DNA of 64,000 nt from Aradus depressus (Eukaryota > Arthropoda > Insecta > Hemiptera > Aradidae). Shown one piece after another: positions 20,945 through 30,174 of the stretch (its first letter is position 1; each line of letters begins with the position of its first letter). The stretch is from assembly GCA_963662175.1 (NCBI GenBank), contig OY759216.1:43293087-43357086 (forward strand). Reading direction: 5' to 3'. The position numbers were made by a program, and so were the translations under genes. The notes beneath the pieces are model-generated. The model was not told the origin of the DNA and made no database searches. It worked only from the letters and a program-made list of their open reading frames with translations.

Positions 20945-21620
20945 TATATATTTTTTTTCGGGTGTACCAGACCCCTGTGGGGCCACACCACCCTTCCGCC
21001 GAGTAGAGTGGGAAATAGGTCTTTTTTAATTGTATTTATTTAAACAACTACATCCATGGTGCTACGGCCTGTTGTAGGAACCCGTCCTGATCGGCGTTTC
21101 CGAGAGAGCTCGGGACCAGGGCATCTATGTTATATGTGTTACAGCACCCAGCGGTCATCCCCGGAAGCACATTATACTGCTTTGTTTACCCTCCGCCAGG
21201 AGACGACGAATCGACTGAACTCAGGTAATCAGTTTCGCTCATCAGCTTCCGAGGGTTCAGTCCCAGGTACGATCCTGTCCGGCGTATCAACTCCGCCCTA
21301 GGCCCGTCGTACAGTGGGCAAGTCTCAACGCCGCCGCACGAGCAGTTCCAGCTGTCCTTCTTCTTAAGAAAGAAGATCTTGGAGTTGAAATCTCCGTGAT
21401 CCGATAGTATCTGGTACGTCCAATTGTCCGACTTTACCCAAATAGACTCAAGCATATTCCTATTTCTTATTTCAGTTGCGCTGCACCATCTCATCTTTCT
21501 CCATTTAAATATTGAATCTATTTCGCCTAGAACCTCTTTGATTCTGAAGTGTCCCCCTCTGAACGCCCTATTCCATTCTCCTTTAGCCTCGAGGCTTGCA
21601 GCAGGTATTCATTGCTAAAG
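20945..21620 (-). pseudogene. Non-LTR (R1/Jockey-like) C-terminal fragment with Cys motif
   Basis: An open piece at 21,186-21,494 reads DNWTYQILSDHGDFNSKIFF, followed by WNCSCGGVETCPLYDGPRAE. The layout of Trp-Thr-Tyr, a spacer, a C-x-C...C motif and PRxExIRR is like the C terminus of R1/LOA-type proteins. Below it, another minus frame around 21,000 reads RRKGGVAPQGSGTPEKK-like sequence, which resembles the end or 3' UTR of such elements. It lies upstream of the RNase H fragment although the Cys motif normally follows RNase H, so these two are likely separate copies or rearranged. Confidence 0.5.
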
Positions 21621-22279
21621 TCCGTACCCTTACATCCAGAGGCTCAGTTCCTACTATCATGGCCAAAGGAGACGTGAGCGTTGTTCTCATAGCTCCGGTT
21701 GCTGCAAGGCATACTAGGCGGCTATAATAAGCGGAGCTCCGTTGGCTTTGACGTTCTGAGACTTAAGCCATAGAAGCCTCATGATCCGCCCCTGGGTATA
21801 TTACAGAGATGATATCGAAAGTTATAGGTACATATATAGGGTGACAGGTTGATCAATTAGATAATATGAAGGAGCGTTTATAGTTGAAGGGAGCTCTAAT
21901 AACTTTCTCTTGTCCAATTTGAGAAAGTAGATACAAAAGAAGAACTGATAAAGAAAGTCGAGAGGTAGCCCTCCATGTACATAAGATAATACACTACCAG
22001 TAATTATAATAGTGTAGGCCCAGTCTGGTTTGGGATAATCACAGAGAGCCCCAGTCTGTACATCATCTTAGATTTGTGTCAAGGGCGCAAGGATTCCAAT
22101 CCTTTCACTTTTCCATTTGGGAATTTTTTTTTAAGTTATATTTTAGCCTTTTCGAGAACAGTGACGGTATAGGACAGAAGCAGGCCTGAGGGGACCGCCG
22201 TCCTCTTATGAGGAATTCCCGGGAAAAACAAGTTCCTACTATATTTATTTTTAACCAACAAAATACTAAAAAATAAATA
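21621..22279. other. No recognisable feature
   Basis: Mixed-composition DNA with short frames only. It may include more of the eroded non-LTR element above, but no motif is readable. Confidence 0.5.
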
Positions 22280-22560
22280 AAATTGACGGTGAATTTCCGG
22301 AAATTTACTTCCCCAGCACGAATTAAATTATTTTTTTCTCTCCCTCCAAAACTAATCAGAATCCTCAAAAAAAATGTTGTGGCCAAAAATGTATTATATC
22401 GGAAGTTATTAGGGATTTTGAGTTGAGCATAATTTTCCATTGAAAATTGATAGGTATCGTCCTGATGGGGAAAATTGTCTTCAATATATATTCATTGCAT
22501 CGACAGTTATTGTAGTTTTCGAGTTGAAACCCTCCCCTTTTCTTCGACCGATTCCGTGAA
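22280..22560 (+). repeat. Family R copy, truncated
   Basis: Left end GACGGTGAATTTCCGG, TTACTTCCCCAGCACG and CTCCCTCCAAAACTAATC, then ATATCGGAAGTTATTAGGG and GAGTTGAG. It lacks the right end and is followed closely by a SINE. Confidence 0.75.
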
Positions 22561-22576
22561 AAATATATTGATTACG

Positions 22577-22962
22577 TGAGGGCGCCGGTAGCTCAGTGGT
22601 ATGTGTTCTTGACTTCTGAGCTCAAGATCGTGGGTTCGAAACCGACCGAGGCTCTTAGTTTATTTTATCTGGGAGGTAAAATAAACTTAAGCACACCTTC
22701 CTTCGGATGGGACGTTAAGCGATGGTCTCGAGCCTGTACGATGTCAGGTACTCGTTAAAGACCCCTGCCCTAGGTGAATGAAAATTTAGGGTAGGCAAAA
22801 TTTAGGACTCCCACAGTAGAGTCGGGCTCATGTCCACTAGAGTGACGAAAGAGCGCTCTGGTAGTAGGCGATATGACCTTGTAGTTAAAGCCCGGGCATA
22901 AATCATAAAACCTAATCTAACCTACATCCATCCATCCATCCATCATCCATCCATCCAACCAA
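22577..22962 (+). mobile_element. tRNA-derived SINE, full length, with (CATC)n tail
   Basis: The best copy in the window. An A box (GGTAGCTCAGTGG, 22,587-22,599) and a B box (GGTTCGAAACC, 22,633-22,643) form an internal RNA polymerase III promoter of tRNA type. An 11-bp perfect stem follows (22,657-22,667 with 22,677-22,687, loop TCTGGGAGG), then the body (CCTTCCTTCGGATGGGACGT, GTACGATGTCAGGTACTCGT) and the 3' part (GAGCGCTCTGGTAGTAGGCG, AAAGCCCGGGCAT). A CATC microsatellite at about 22,924-22,958 is its tail. SINEs make no protein and are copied by a partner non-LTR element. The partner is unknown; no 3' end shared with an element here was found. Confidence 0.9.
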
Positions 22963-23087
22963 TGAAATTCCGTTGATTTGACGAAGGAAAGTTTTCCTTC
23001 TGAAATATGCATGAAAATATATTATTATTATGAATAAGCATTTAGGTTCAGATACTATGTTTTCAAATATCACAGTCTATGTACTTC

Positions 23088-23238
23088 CGCAGAAAAAAGT
23101 AATCAATTACGTTTTTTCTCTACCTCCAAAGCCACTCGACCGTTTTGGCTAAGACTCAATATTTGACATAAATAGTGACTTCTAAATCCTCATACTAAAT
23201 TTTGTCGATATATTCATTATATCGGCAGTTATTAGAAT
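23088..23238 (+). repeat. Family R copy, left half
   Basis: Runs from CTCTACCTCCAAAGCCACTC and GACCGTTTTGGC to ATATCGGCAGTTATTAGAAT, then stops exactly where the nested repeat block begins. The matching right half starts at 42,018 (TTATGTTGAGTCC). Other copies read continuously across this point, for example CAGCTATTAGAGTTTTTATG at about 56,200. Confidence 0.75.
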
Positions 23239-23389
23239 ACTAGCAGTAATACCCGGCGTTGCCCGGGGAACTTTGACTTTTCTACTAATATCTCCTAAAA
23301 GTCTTTTAAATACTTCAACAGTACATTCATGATGTTATAATTTTCAATTATTCATACGGAATAAGGCTTATTGTCCTTCAACGTCAAAC

Positions 23390-24970
23390 ACCCCAGCTAG
23401 TAAGTTTTTAGGACCCCTGGGCATCACAGCTAGTATGCGCCTTTCAACGGCGGAAACCACAGCTAGTGAATACTTAGCTTCGCTGGACGTCCTAGCCAGT
23501 GCGAAGAACGTTTGTGACCACAGCTAATATATGCCTTGCAACGGCGGATCCCACAGCTAGTATGTAGTTAGAACGCTGGTCACCGCAGCTAGTATGTGTC
23601 TCGCAAGAGCGGACCCCACAGCTATTACGAAGTTAGGAACGCTGGGCATCACAGCTAGTAAGTGCCTTGCAACAGCGGCCCCCATAGCTAGTACGTAGTT
23701 AGAACCACTGGGCATCACAACTAGTATGTGTTTTGCAACGGCGGACCCCACAGCTAGTACGTAGTTAAGAACGCTGGTCACCACAGCTAGTATGTGCCTC
23801 GCAACAGCGGACCCCACAGCTAGTACGAAGTTAGGAACACTGGGCCCTACAGGTAGTAGGTGCCTTGCAACTGCGGACCCCACAGATAGTATGTAGTTAG
23901 AACCACAGGGTATCATAGCTAGTATGAGTTTTGCAACGGCGGACCCCACAGCTAGTACCTACGTAGTTAAATACGCTGGGCCATACTGCTAGCGCCTTGC
24001 AACAGCAGACCCCACAGCTAGTACGTAATTAGGAACGCTGGGCATCACAGCTAGTAAATGTCTTGTAGGTGCCTTGCAACAGCGAACCCCACAGCCAGTA
24101 CATAGTTAGGAACGCTGGGGCTGAGCACTACAGCTAGTAAGTGCCTTGCAACAGCGGACCCCACAGCTAGTACGATATTAGGAACCCTGAGCATCACAGC
24201 TAGTATGCTTTTGCAACGACGGACCCCACAGCTAGTACGTTTTTAGGAACGCTGGGCCCTACAGGTAGTAGGTGCCTTGCAACTGCGGACCCCACAGATA
24301 GTATGTAGTTAAAACCACAGGGCATCACAGCTAGTATGAGTTTTGCAACGGTGGACCCCACAGCTAGTACCTACGTAGTTAAATACGCTGGGCCACACTG
24401 CTAGCGCCTTGCAACAGCGGACCCCACAGCTAGTATGTAGTTAAATACGCTGGGCATTACAGTTAGTAAGTGCTTTGCAGCAGCGAACTTCACAGCTAGT
24501 ACATAGTTAGGAACGCTGGGCACTACAGCTAGTAAATGCCTTGCAACAACGGACCCCACAGCTAGTACGTAGTTAGGAACGCTGGTCACCACAGCTAGTA
24601 TGTGCCTCGCAACAGCGGACCCCACAGCTAGTACGAAGTTAGGAACGCTGGGCATCACAGCTATTAAGTGCCTTGCAACAGCGGACCCCACAGCTAGTAC
24701 GTAGTTAAATACGCTGGGCATTACAGTTAGTAAGTGCTTTGCAACAGCGAACTTCACAGCTAGTACATAGTTAGGAACGCTGGGCACTACAGCTAGTAAA
24801 TGCCTTGCAACAACGGACCCCACAGCTAGTACGTTTTTAGAAACGCTGGGCATCACAGCTAGTATGAGTTTTGCAACGGTGGACCCCACAGCTAGTACCT
24901 ACGTAGTTAAATACGCTGGGCCACACTGCTAGCGCCTTGCAACAGCAGACCCCACAGCTAGTACGTAATT
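23390..24970. repeat. 66-bp minisatellite array (two 33-bp halves), part 1
   Basis: The unit alternates half A (CCCCACAGCTAGTACGTAGT, then TAGGAACGCTGGG) and half B (CATCACAGCTAGTAAGTGCC, then TTGCAACAGCGGA), both built on ACAGCTAGTA. Because 66 is a multiple of three and units lack stops in one frame, long minus-strand open frames (130 and 162 residues, repeating AVGSAVARHLLAVMPSVPN) appear. They have no other sign of coding. Confidence 0.95.
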
Positions 24971-25592
24971 TTTTTTTTTTTTTTTTTTTATTCTACAATC
25001 TGTACAAACAATAACAATAAGCAGAAGTGATGACTAAGATGACATGATAAAATAATAAATAATACAATAAGCAAACATATACAAAAATAATAAACAGAAT
25101 ACATAATAAAATGAAAGATAAAATAAAGAAAATAAAAATAAAATAAAGTAAAAATAACTAAATAAAATAACTAAAAATATAAGAAAATCGACGAGGACAG
25201 CACCAGTAGGACTCCCGCACACTGCCATATACCACTCTGCAACTAGTGGAGAGGGGAGGAGGCGGCGGGAGACCAGCGCTGACCCTCCCACCACAATGGC
25301 CAACCATCCACTGTCCAGCAGTGGAGGAAGACCAGGAGGTGGGGCGTCGAAAGGACAGAGAGGCGTGAGGGGAGAATCCGGTCATCACCAGCACTCCCTT
25401 AAAAATGGCGTGTGAAGAAGAAAAAAGAAAAAAAAATAATAATAATAAATATCAAAAATTAAAAGAATAAATTAATAAACGCAAAAAAAAAAAAATAATA
25501 AAAAAAAAAATAATAATAATAATAATAATAAATAAAAAATAGATAAAAAAAATATTAAAATAAAATAAAAATATATATATATATAATACAAA

Positions 25593-28283
25593 TTAAAGAA
25601 GATCGCGAGGCCAACGCCGCCTCAGCCTTCTTGGAGGATTATGCGGATGAGATTGTGATGATAAGGATTTGGCAAGAGGATTATGGTGGAAGGAGAGGTT
25701 GGTGTGGAACTTGGAAAAACGGGATTTGATGAGGTCTTGGACAAAAGGAACTTTGAGGTCGTTATGGAGTGTAAGGTTGGAAACAAAAAAGGGAGCATCT
25801 ACAATGATTCTAAGGACTTTGGATTGGAAGGATTGGATCCGCTTGATGTTTGATGACTTGGCTGAGCCCCATAGCTCAAGTCCATACGTCCATATCGGTC
25901 GTATAATTGCCTTGTATATAGTAAGTTTGTTCTCTGTAGACAGTTTGGATTTTCTGTTAAGAAGTCTGTATAGTTGTCCAAATCGTCTGTTCAGTTCTTG
26001 GCGTTTCAGTCGAGTATGGGGGTTCCAAGTTAGTCGGCTGTCCAGGTAGAACCCAAGATAGCGTACTTGGTTCGAAATGGGAATTGGTACATTGTTGAAC
26101 AGGACTGGAGGACATAATTGCCGTCTGAGGGTGAAGGTGATGTGGACACATTTCTCCTCATTGACTTTTATTCTCCACAACCTACACCAGCTTTCCATAT
26201 CGTGGAGATGCTTTTGCAGATTTTGGGAGGCAATGATAGGATCAGGAATGGTGGAGAGGATAGCGGTATCATCCGCGAAGGTAGCTAGAAGAGTATTAGG
26301 GTTGGTGGGAATATCAGCAGTGTACACAGTGTAAAGGACTGGTCCCAGGACACTTCCTTGGGGAACACCAGCCTCTACAGGTTTATAATCAGAATGTTCG
26401 CAACCCTGACGCACCCTGAAGAAGCAGTCAGAGAGGTAGGATCTGAGGACAAGGTAATATGTGTGGGGAAGCAGGTGCTTCAGCTTGAAGAGTAGGCCAG
26501 GGTGCCAAACCCGGTCGAAGGCTTGCGCCACGTCCAGAAAAGCACCTGTACAATAACTTTTGTTTTCCAAAGCTGAAGAAATGCGATCCACAAGGCGAAG
26601 ACGCTGCTGGACAGTAGAGTGACCAGATCTGAAGCCGAACTGGTGGTTTGGGATTATGTTTTGCGATTCTAGGATGGGGTATATCCTTTTGAGGATTATT
26701 CTCTCCAGGATTTTGGACAGGATGGGAAGGAGGCTGATTGGTCGATAGGATGCTGGGGAATTGGGTGGTTTGCCGGGTTTCAGGATTAGGATAATGTCAG
26801 AGAACTTCCAGACAGTAGGGAAATAGGTGATTCTAAAGACGCTATTGTAAATATATGTTAGGAAAAGGATGGCTTTTTTAGGAAGGTGGTTGAGGATGTT
26901 TCCTGTAATGAGGTCATAACCGGGGAACTTTTTGGAGGAAAGTGACTTTATGAAATGGATGACTTCTGAAGGATGGACTGGTTTCGGAGGTAGCGAAATT
27001 TGTAGGGGAGAGTCTAGGAACTCTTGAACTTCTGAAGAAAGGGACAGAGGATCAGGATGTGGGGTGAATGTTTTTTGGAGATGGGATGCAAAAATATCGG
27101 ATTTGTCCCTATCCGATGCAGCCCAAGAGCCATCATCTCGGCGTATTGGAGGGGAAGGGGTGTGATACTTCAGGATTTTTTTTGTAGTGGACCAGAGAGA
27201 TTTATCATGAGTTGACAAGGAAGCTAGGTAGGAGTTGTAATTTTCGGAACGGTAGGATGACAACTTTTCTTTGAGGAGTCGAGTGAGGCGGGTATAGTTT
27301 GAGCGGTCAGAAGGATAACGCGTCCTTTGCCAGGTGGCTCGGGCACGGCGTTTGGAGGAGATAAGGTCGAGGATGTCGGTGGGGAGGGGGTGATTTCTGG
27401 GAGGAGCTCTGCGAGGTAACTGAATGGAAGCTTTCCATACGCTTTCCTGGATAGAAGTGATGAGGTGTTGGACTGCATCATCTAGGTCTTCCGGGATTTT
27501 TAGAGAGATTTTTAGGTCTATGGAATTTTCTAAGGCTGTTCGAAAAAGGTGCCAGTCAATTGGGCCTTGGATTAGGGAGGGGTAAAGAGGTTTTGGGATG
27601 GGTTGCAGACTGAGAGTAAGAAGAACAGGACTGTGGTCGGATGAAAGGTCGTCGAGACGGGAGATGGAAGAGTATAGGGCTCCCAGATTCTGAGAAACGA
27701 AAAAGTCCAGCAGATCTGGGAGTCTATTGGGATCGGTCGGCCAGTAGGTGGGGGAATCTGGGGATAGGAAGCCATAGTTGTTTGTGGAAAGGAAGCGGTT
27801 AAGGACTCGGCCTCTCTGATTAGCAACTCTACTGCCCCACTGAGGGTGCTTCGCGTTGTAGTCACCACCGGAAAGGAATCTGGGACCAAGGGTGTGGAAA
27901 AAGGATGAGAACTGTTGGGTGGAGGTAGGTTGGTTTGGTGGACAATACACTGCTGACACTGTTAGAGGAAAAGGAAAGAGGGCAATGGAAATGGACGTAG
28001 CCTGGATGTGATCTTCAGAGTAAGGTGGGAGGCTATTGTAGGAGAGGGAGTGACGGACAAGGACTGCAGTGCCATCATGGGCTCTACCGTCGGGGTGGTC
28101 CGTCCTGTATGTGGCATAGTCAGGAACAGCAAACTGCTTCCTGGAGGTTAGTCTTGTCTCTGTTATAAGTGCAATGTCTACTTGTCTGTCGTGTAATAGT
28201 ATGTCAAGTTCATTTCTATGGTTATGGAGGCCATTAGCGTTCCAGAGAAGGATGGTTAAAGAGCGGTGAGAAGGAGACGTCAT
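25593..28283 (-). CDS. Jockey ORF2: AP-type endonuclease and reverse transcriptase
   Basis: Encodes 896 residues, a normal full length for Jockey ORF2. The N-terminal apurinic-type endonuclease (~10-225) shows LLWNANGL, the GGDYNAKHPQWGSR block (~138-152), LPDLLDFF and LSSDHSP (~213-219). The reverse transcriptase (~470-760) shows PASYRPISLLP, NHQFGFRSGHST, motif A GAFLDVAQAFDRVW (~580-594), motif B GVPQGS (~639-644) and motif C FADDTAI (~669-675). All catalytic Asp residues are present. The C terminus ends in RRLRRRWPRDLL. The ATG overlaps the ORF1 stop as ATGA, suggesting stop-restart coupling. The protein nicks target DNA and copies its own RNA at the nick. This copy lacks its 5' end and so probably its promoter. 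Confidence 0.95.
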   Translation of the reverse strand: MTSPSHRSLTILLWNANGLHNHRNELDILLHDRQVDIALITETRLTSRKQFAVPDYATYRTDHPDGRAHDGTAVLVRHSLSYNSLPPYSEDHIQATSISIALFPFPLTVSAVYCPPNQPTSTQQFSSFFHTLGPRFLSGGDYNAKHPQWGSRVANQRGRVLNRFLSTNNYGFLSPDSPTYWPTDPNRLPDLLDFFVSQNLGALYSSISRLDDLSSDHSPVLLTLSLQPIPKPLYPSLIQGPIDWHLFRTALENSIDLKISLKIPEDLDDAVQHLITSIQESVWKASIQLPRRAPPRNHPLPTDILDLISSKRRARATWQRTRYPSDRSNYTRLTRLLKEKLSSYRSENYNSYLASLSTHDKSLWSTTKKILKYHTPSPPIRRDDGSWAASDRDKSDIFASHLQKTFTPHPDPLSLSSEVQEFLDSPLQISLPPKPVHPSEVIHFIKSLSSKKFPGYDLITGNILNHLPKKAILFLTYIYNSVFRITYFPTVWKFSDIILILKPGKPPNSPASYRPISLLPILSKILERIILKRIYPILESQNIIPNHQFGFRSGHSTVQQRLRLVDRISSALENKSYCTGAFLDVAQAFDRVWHPGLLFKLKHLLPHTYYLVLRSYLSDCFFRVRQGCEHSDYKPVEAGVPQGSVLGPVLYTVYTADIPTNPNTLLATFADDTAILSTIPDPIIASQNLQKHLHDMESWCRLWRIKVNEEKCVHITFTLRRQLCPPVLFNNVPIPISNQVRYLGFYLDSRLTWNPHTRLKRQELNRRFGQLYRLLNRKSKLSTENKLTIYKAIIRPIWTYGLELWGSAKSSNIKRIQSFQSKVLRIIVDAPFFVSNLTLHNDLKVPFVQDLIKSRFSKFHTNLSFHHNPLAKSLSSQSHPHNPPRRLRRRWPRDLL

Positions 28284-28674
28284 TGGGGTCTATTGGGAAG
28301 TGAGGTCATGGATGCAGTCAGGAGAGTGAACATTTGCGTGAACATCTCCTGAATTTTGGCCATAAAGGAAGTAAGGATGGAAGTCAGGTCTGAAGCGGAG
28401 GGAGGTGCTGGGATGAATGAAGACTGAGGTGGCGCGGCCCTACCACGCATCATCTGGGAGTAGGACGCTGAAGATGGTTGTTGGTGAGATCCTGGTGAGG
28501 CTTGAGGAGCTGAGGGTGTGGGTCGAGTTGGTCCTGGCAACGCCTGAGAGAGGCGAGCTGGTGGAGTTGGAAGGATCGTGGCTGGTCCCTGTCGGGTGAT
28601 GTCGCTGGAGTGTGGGTATAGGGGGGCCGGCTTGGCAGCCTTAGGACTGGTTCTTTTGAGGCGCTGCAGGTCTC
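28280..28674 (-). CDS. Jockey ORF1, 3' part only (5' truncated)
   Basis: The frame is open across the whole remaining 395 bases (about 131 codons), although the first ATG is at 28,540. The encoded piece is Pro- and Ser-rich and ends in a helix-prone stretch with SASDLTSILTSFMAKIQEMF. The second Jockey copy has a comparable ORF1 tail (FSNFISSLQNIIQPLVTLL). The RNA-binding zinc knuckles and upstream domain are missing through 5' truncation at the insertion junction. ORF1 normally binds element RNA. Confidence 0.8.
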
Positions 28675-28844
28675 AGTACGTAATTAAGAACGCTGGGCAT
28701 CACAGCTAGTAAATGTCTTGTAGGTGCCTTGCAACAGCGAACCCCACAGCCAGTACATAGTTAGGAACGCTGGGGCTGAGCACTACAGCTAGTAAGTGCC
28801 TTACAACAGCGGACCCCACAGCTAATACATAGTTACTACTACTA
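28675..28844. repeat. 66-bp minisatellite array, continuation
   Basis: The same 33/66-bp units resume with the target duplication copy and end at a GTTACTACTACTACATG junction with the 143-bp array. Confidence 0.9.
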
Positions 28845-29880
28845 CTACATGTGAAATTCATGACAATCCGATTCATGACAATACGATCAACCGTTAATGA
28901 GCTAACTCTATATGTATATTTAGCCCCCCCGACAACCCTCCTTCCTGTTCAAAATTTTGGGCCGTCACACACCTAATATTTCTATTTGACCTTTAAGAAT
29001 ATTACATGTGAAATTTCATGACGATTCGCCCATTAGTTAATGAGTTAGCTCTATATTTATACTTAGGCCCCCCCACTACCCCCCCTCCCGTAAAAACTTT
29101 TGAGCCGTCACACCGCCTATTTTTTTATTTGGTCTTCAGGAATACTACATGTGAAACTTCGTGACAATCCGACCAACCGTTAAAGAATTAGCTCTATATT
29201 TATACTTAGGCCCCCCCACAACCCCCCCTCCCGTTCAAAACTTTGGGACGCCACACACCTTTTTTTCCTATTTGGCTTTTAAAAATACTACGTGAATTTT
29301 CATGACGATTCGCCCATTAGTTAATGAGTTAGCTCTATATTTATACTTAGGCCCCCCACAACCCCCCTCCCGTTCAAAACTTTGGGACGCGACACACCTT
29401 ATTTTTCTATTTGGCCTTTAGGAATACTCCATGTGAAATTTCGTGACAATCCGACCAACCGTTAAAGAATTAGCTCTATATTTATACTTAGGCCCCCCTT
29501 ACAACCCCCCCTCCCGTTCAAAACTTTGGGACGCCACACACCTTTTTTTCCTATTTGGCTTTTAAAAAGACTACGTGTGAAATTTCATGACGATTCTCCC
29601 ATTAGTTGATGAGTTAGCTCTATATTTATACTTAGGCCCCCCTTACAACCCCCCCTCCCGATCAAAACTTTGGGACGCCACACACCTTCTTTTCCTATTT
29701 GGCTTTTAAAAATATTACATGTGAAATTTCATGACGATTCGCCCATTAGTTAATGAGTTAGCACTATTTATATACTTAGGCCCCCCTTACAACCCCCCCT
29801 CCCGATCAAAATTTTGGGACGCCACATAGCCTATTATTCAATCGGGCTCAAAAGAATGCTACATGGGAAGTTTCATAAAA
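28845..29880. repeat. 143-bp tandem array, part 1
   Basis: Seven or so units of about 143 bp. Each has ACATGTGAAATTTCATGACG, GAGTTAGCTCTATATTTATA, CTTAGGCCCCCC, a second C run, CTCCCGTTCAAAACTTTGGG and CTATTTGGC. Two variants largely alternate (CGCCCATTAGTTAATGAG versus CGACCAACCGTTAAAGA), giving a ~285-bp dimer. Non-coding. Confidence 0.9.
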
Positions 29881-30174
29881 ATCCGTCCAGCGGTTTGGGC
29901 GTGATGCTGGAACAAACATACATACAAACAAACAAACAAACAAACAAACAAACAAACAAACAAACAAACCCCGTTTCAGCTTTATTAATATAGATTATAT
30001 CACAATGTACACAAGTTTTAATTTTTGTTCATATCTATACATACATCTTTTTTTTTTTTGGCATTTTTCTTCCATAGTGGATCGGTGTCACCATATTTAA
30101 AGTCAGTCTGAACGTTGTGCTGACGTTGGCATAATCCGAAACCAGCACACTCTATGGCTCTGTCAGTTAACAAA
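29881..30174. repeat. Block tail, (AAAC)n and spacer
   Basis: CCGTCCAGCGGTTTGGGCGT, GATGCTGGAACAAACATAC, a long (AAAC)n run at 29,929-29,968, then CCCCGTTTCAGCTTTATTAA and TATAGAT. A 150-bp spacer beginning ATATCACAATGTACACAAG follows and is repeated after every later tail copy except the last. Confidence 0.85.

Larger units (their letters stand above)
24971..28674 (-). mobile_element. 5'-truncated Jockey-type non-LTR retrotransposon, intact ORF2
   Basis: Bounded by an 11-bp target duplication AGTACGTAATT at 24,960-24,970 and 28,675-28,685. The tail is a 19-base T run on the plus strand (24,971-24,989), that is, poly(A) on the element strand. The 3' UTR is A-rich. ORF1 is cut by the 5' truncation; ORF2 is complete. 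It sits inside the 66-bp minisatellite, whose phase continues on both sides, so it is younger than the array. Confidence 0.95.

Noticed and set aside
22577..22650. Functional tRNA gene
   Set aside because: The A and B boxes are good, but the region does not end in a tRNA acceptor. It continues into the shared SINE body and occurs in several copies.
23557..24889. Long minus-strand open frames encoding a 22-residue repeat protein
   Set aside because: They follow directly from a 66-bp tandem repeat whose length is a multiple of three. Frames begin and end arbitrarily within the array and show no other coding sign.
25669..26334. Plus-strand frames opposite Jockey ORF2
   Set aside because: They are antisense shadows of a full reverse transcriptase gene with all of its motifs.
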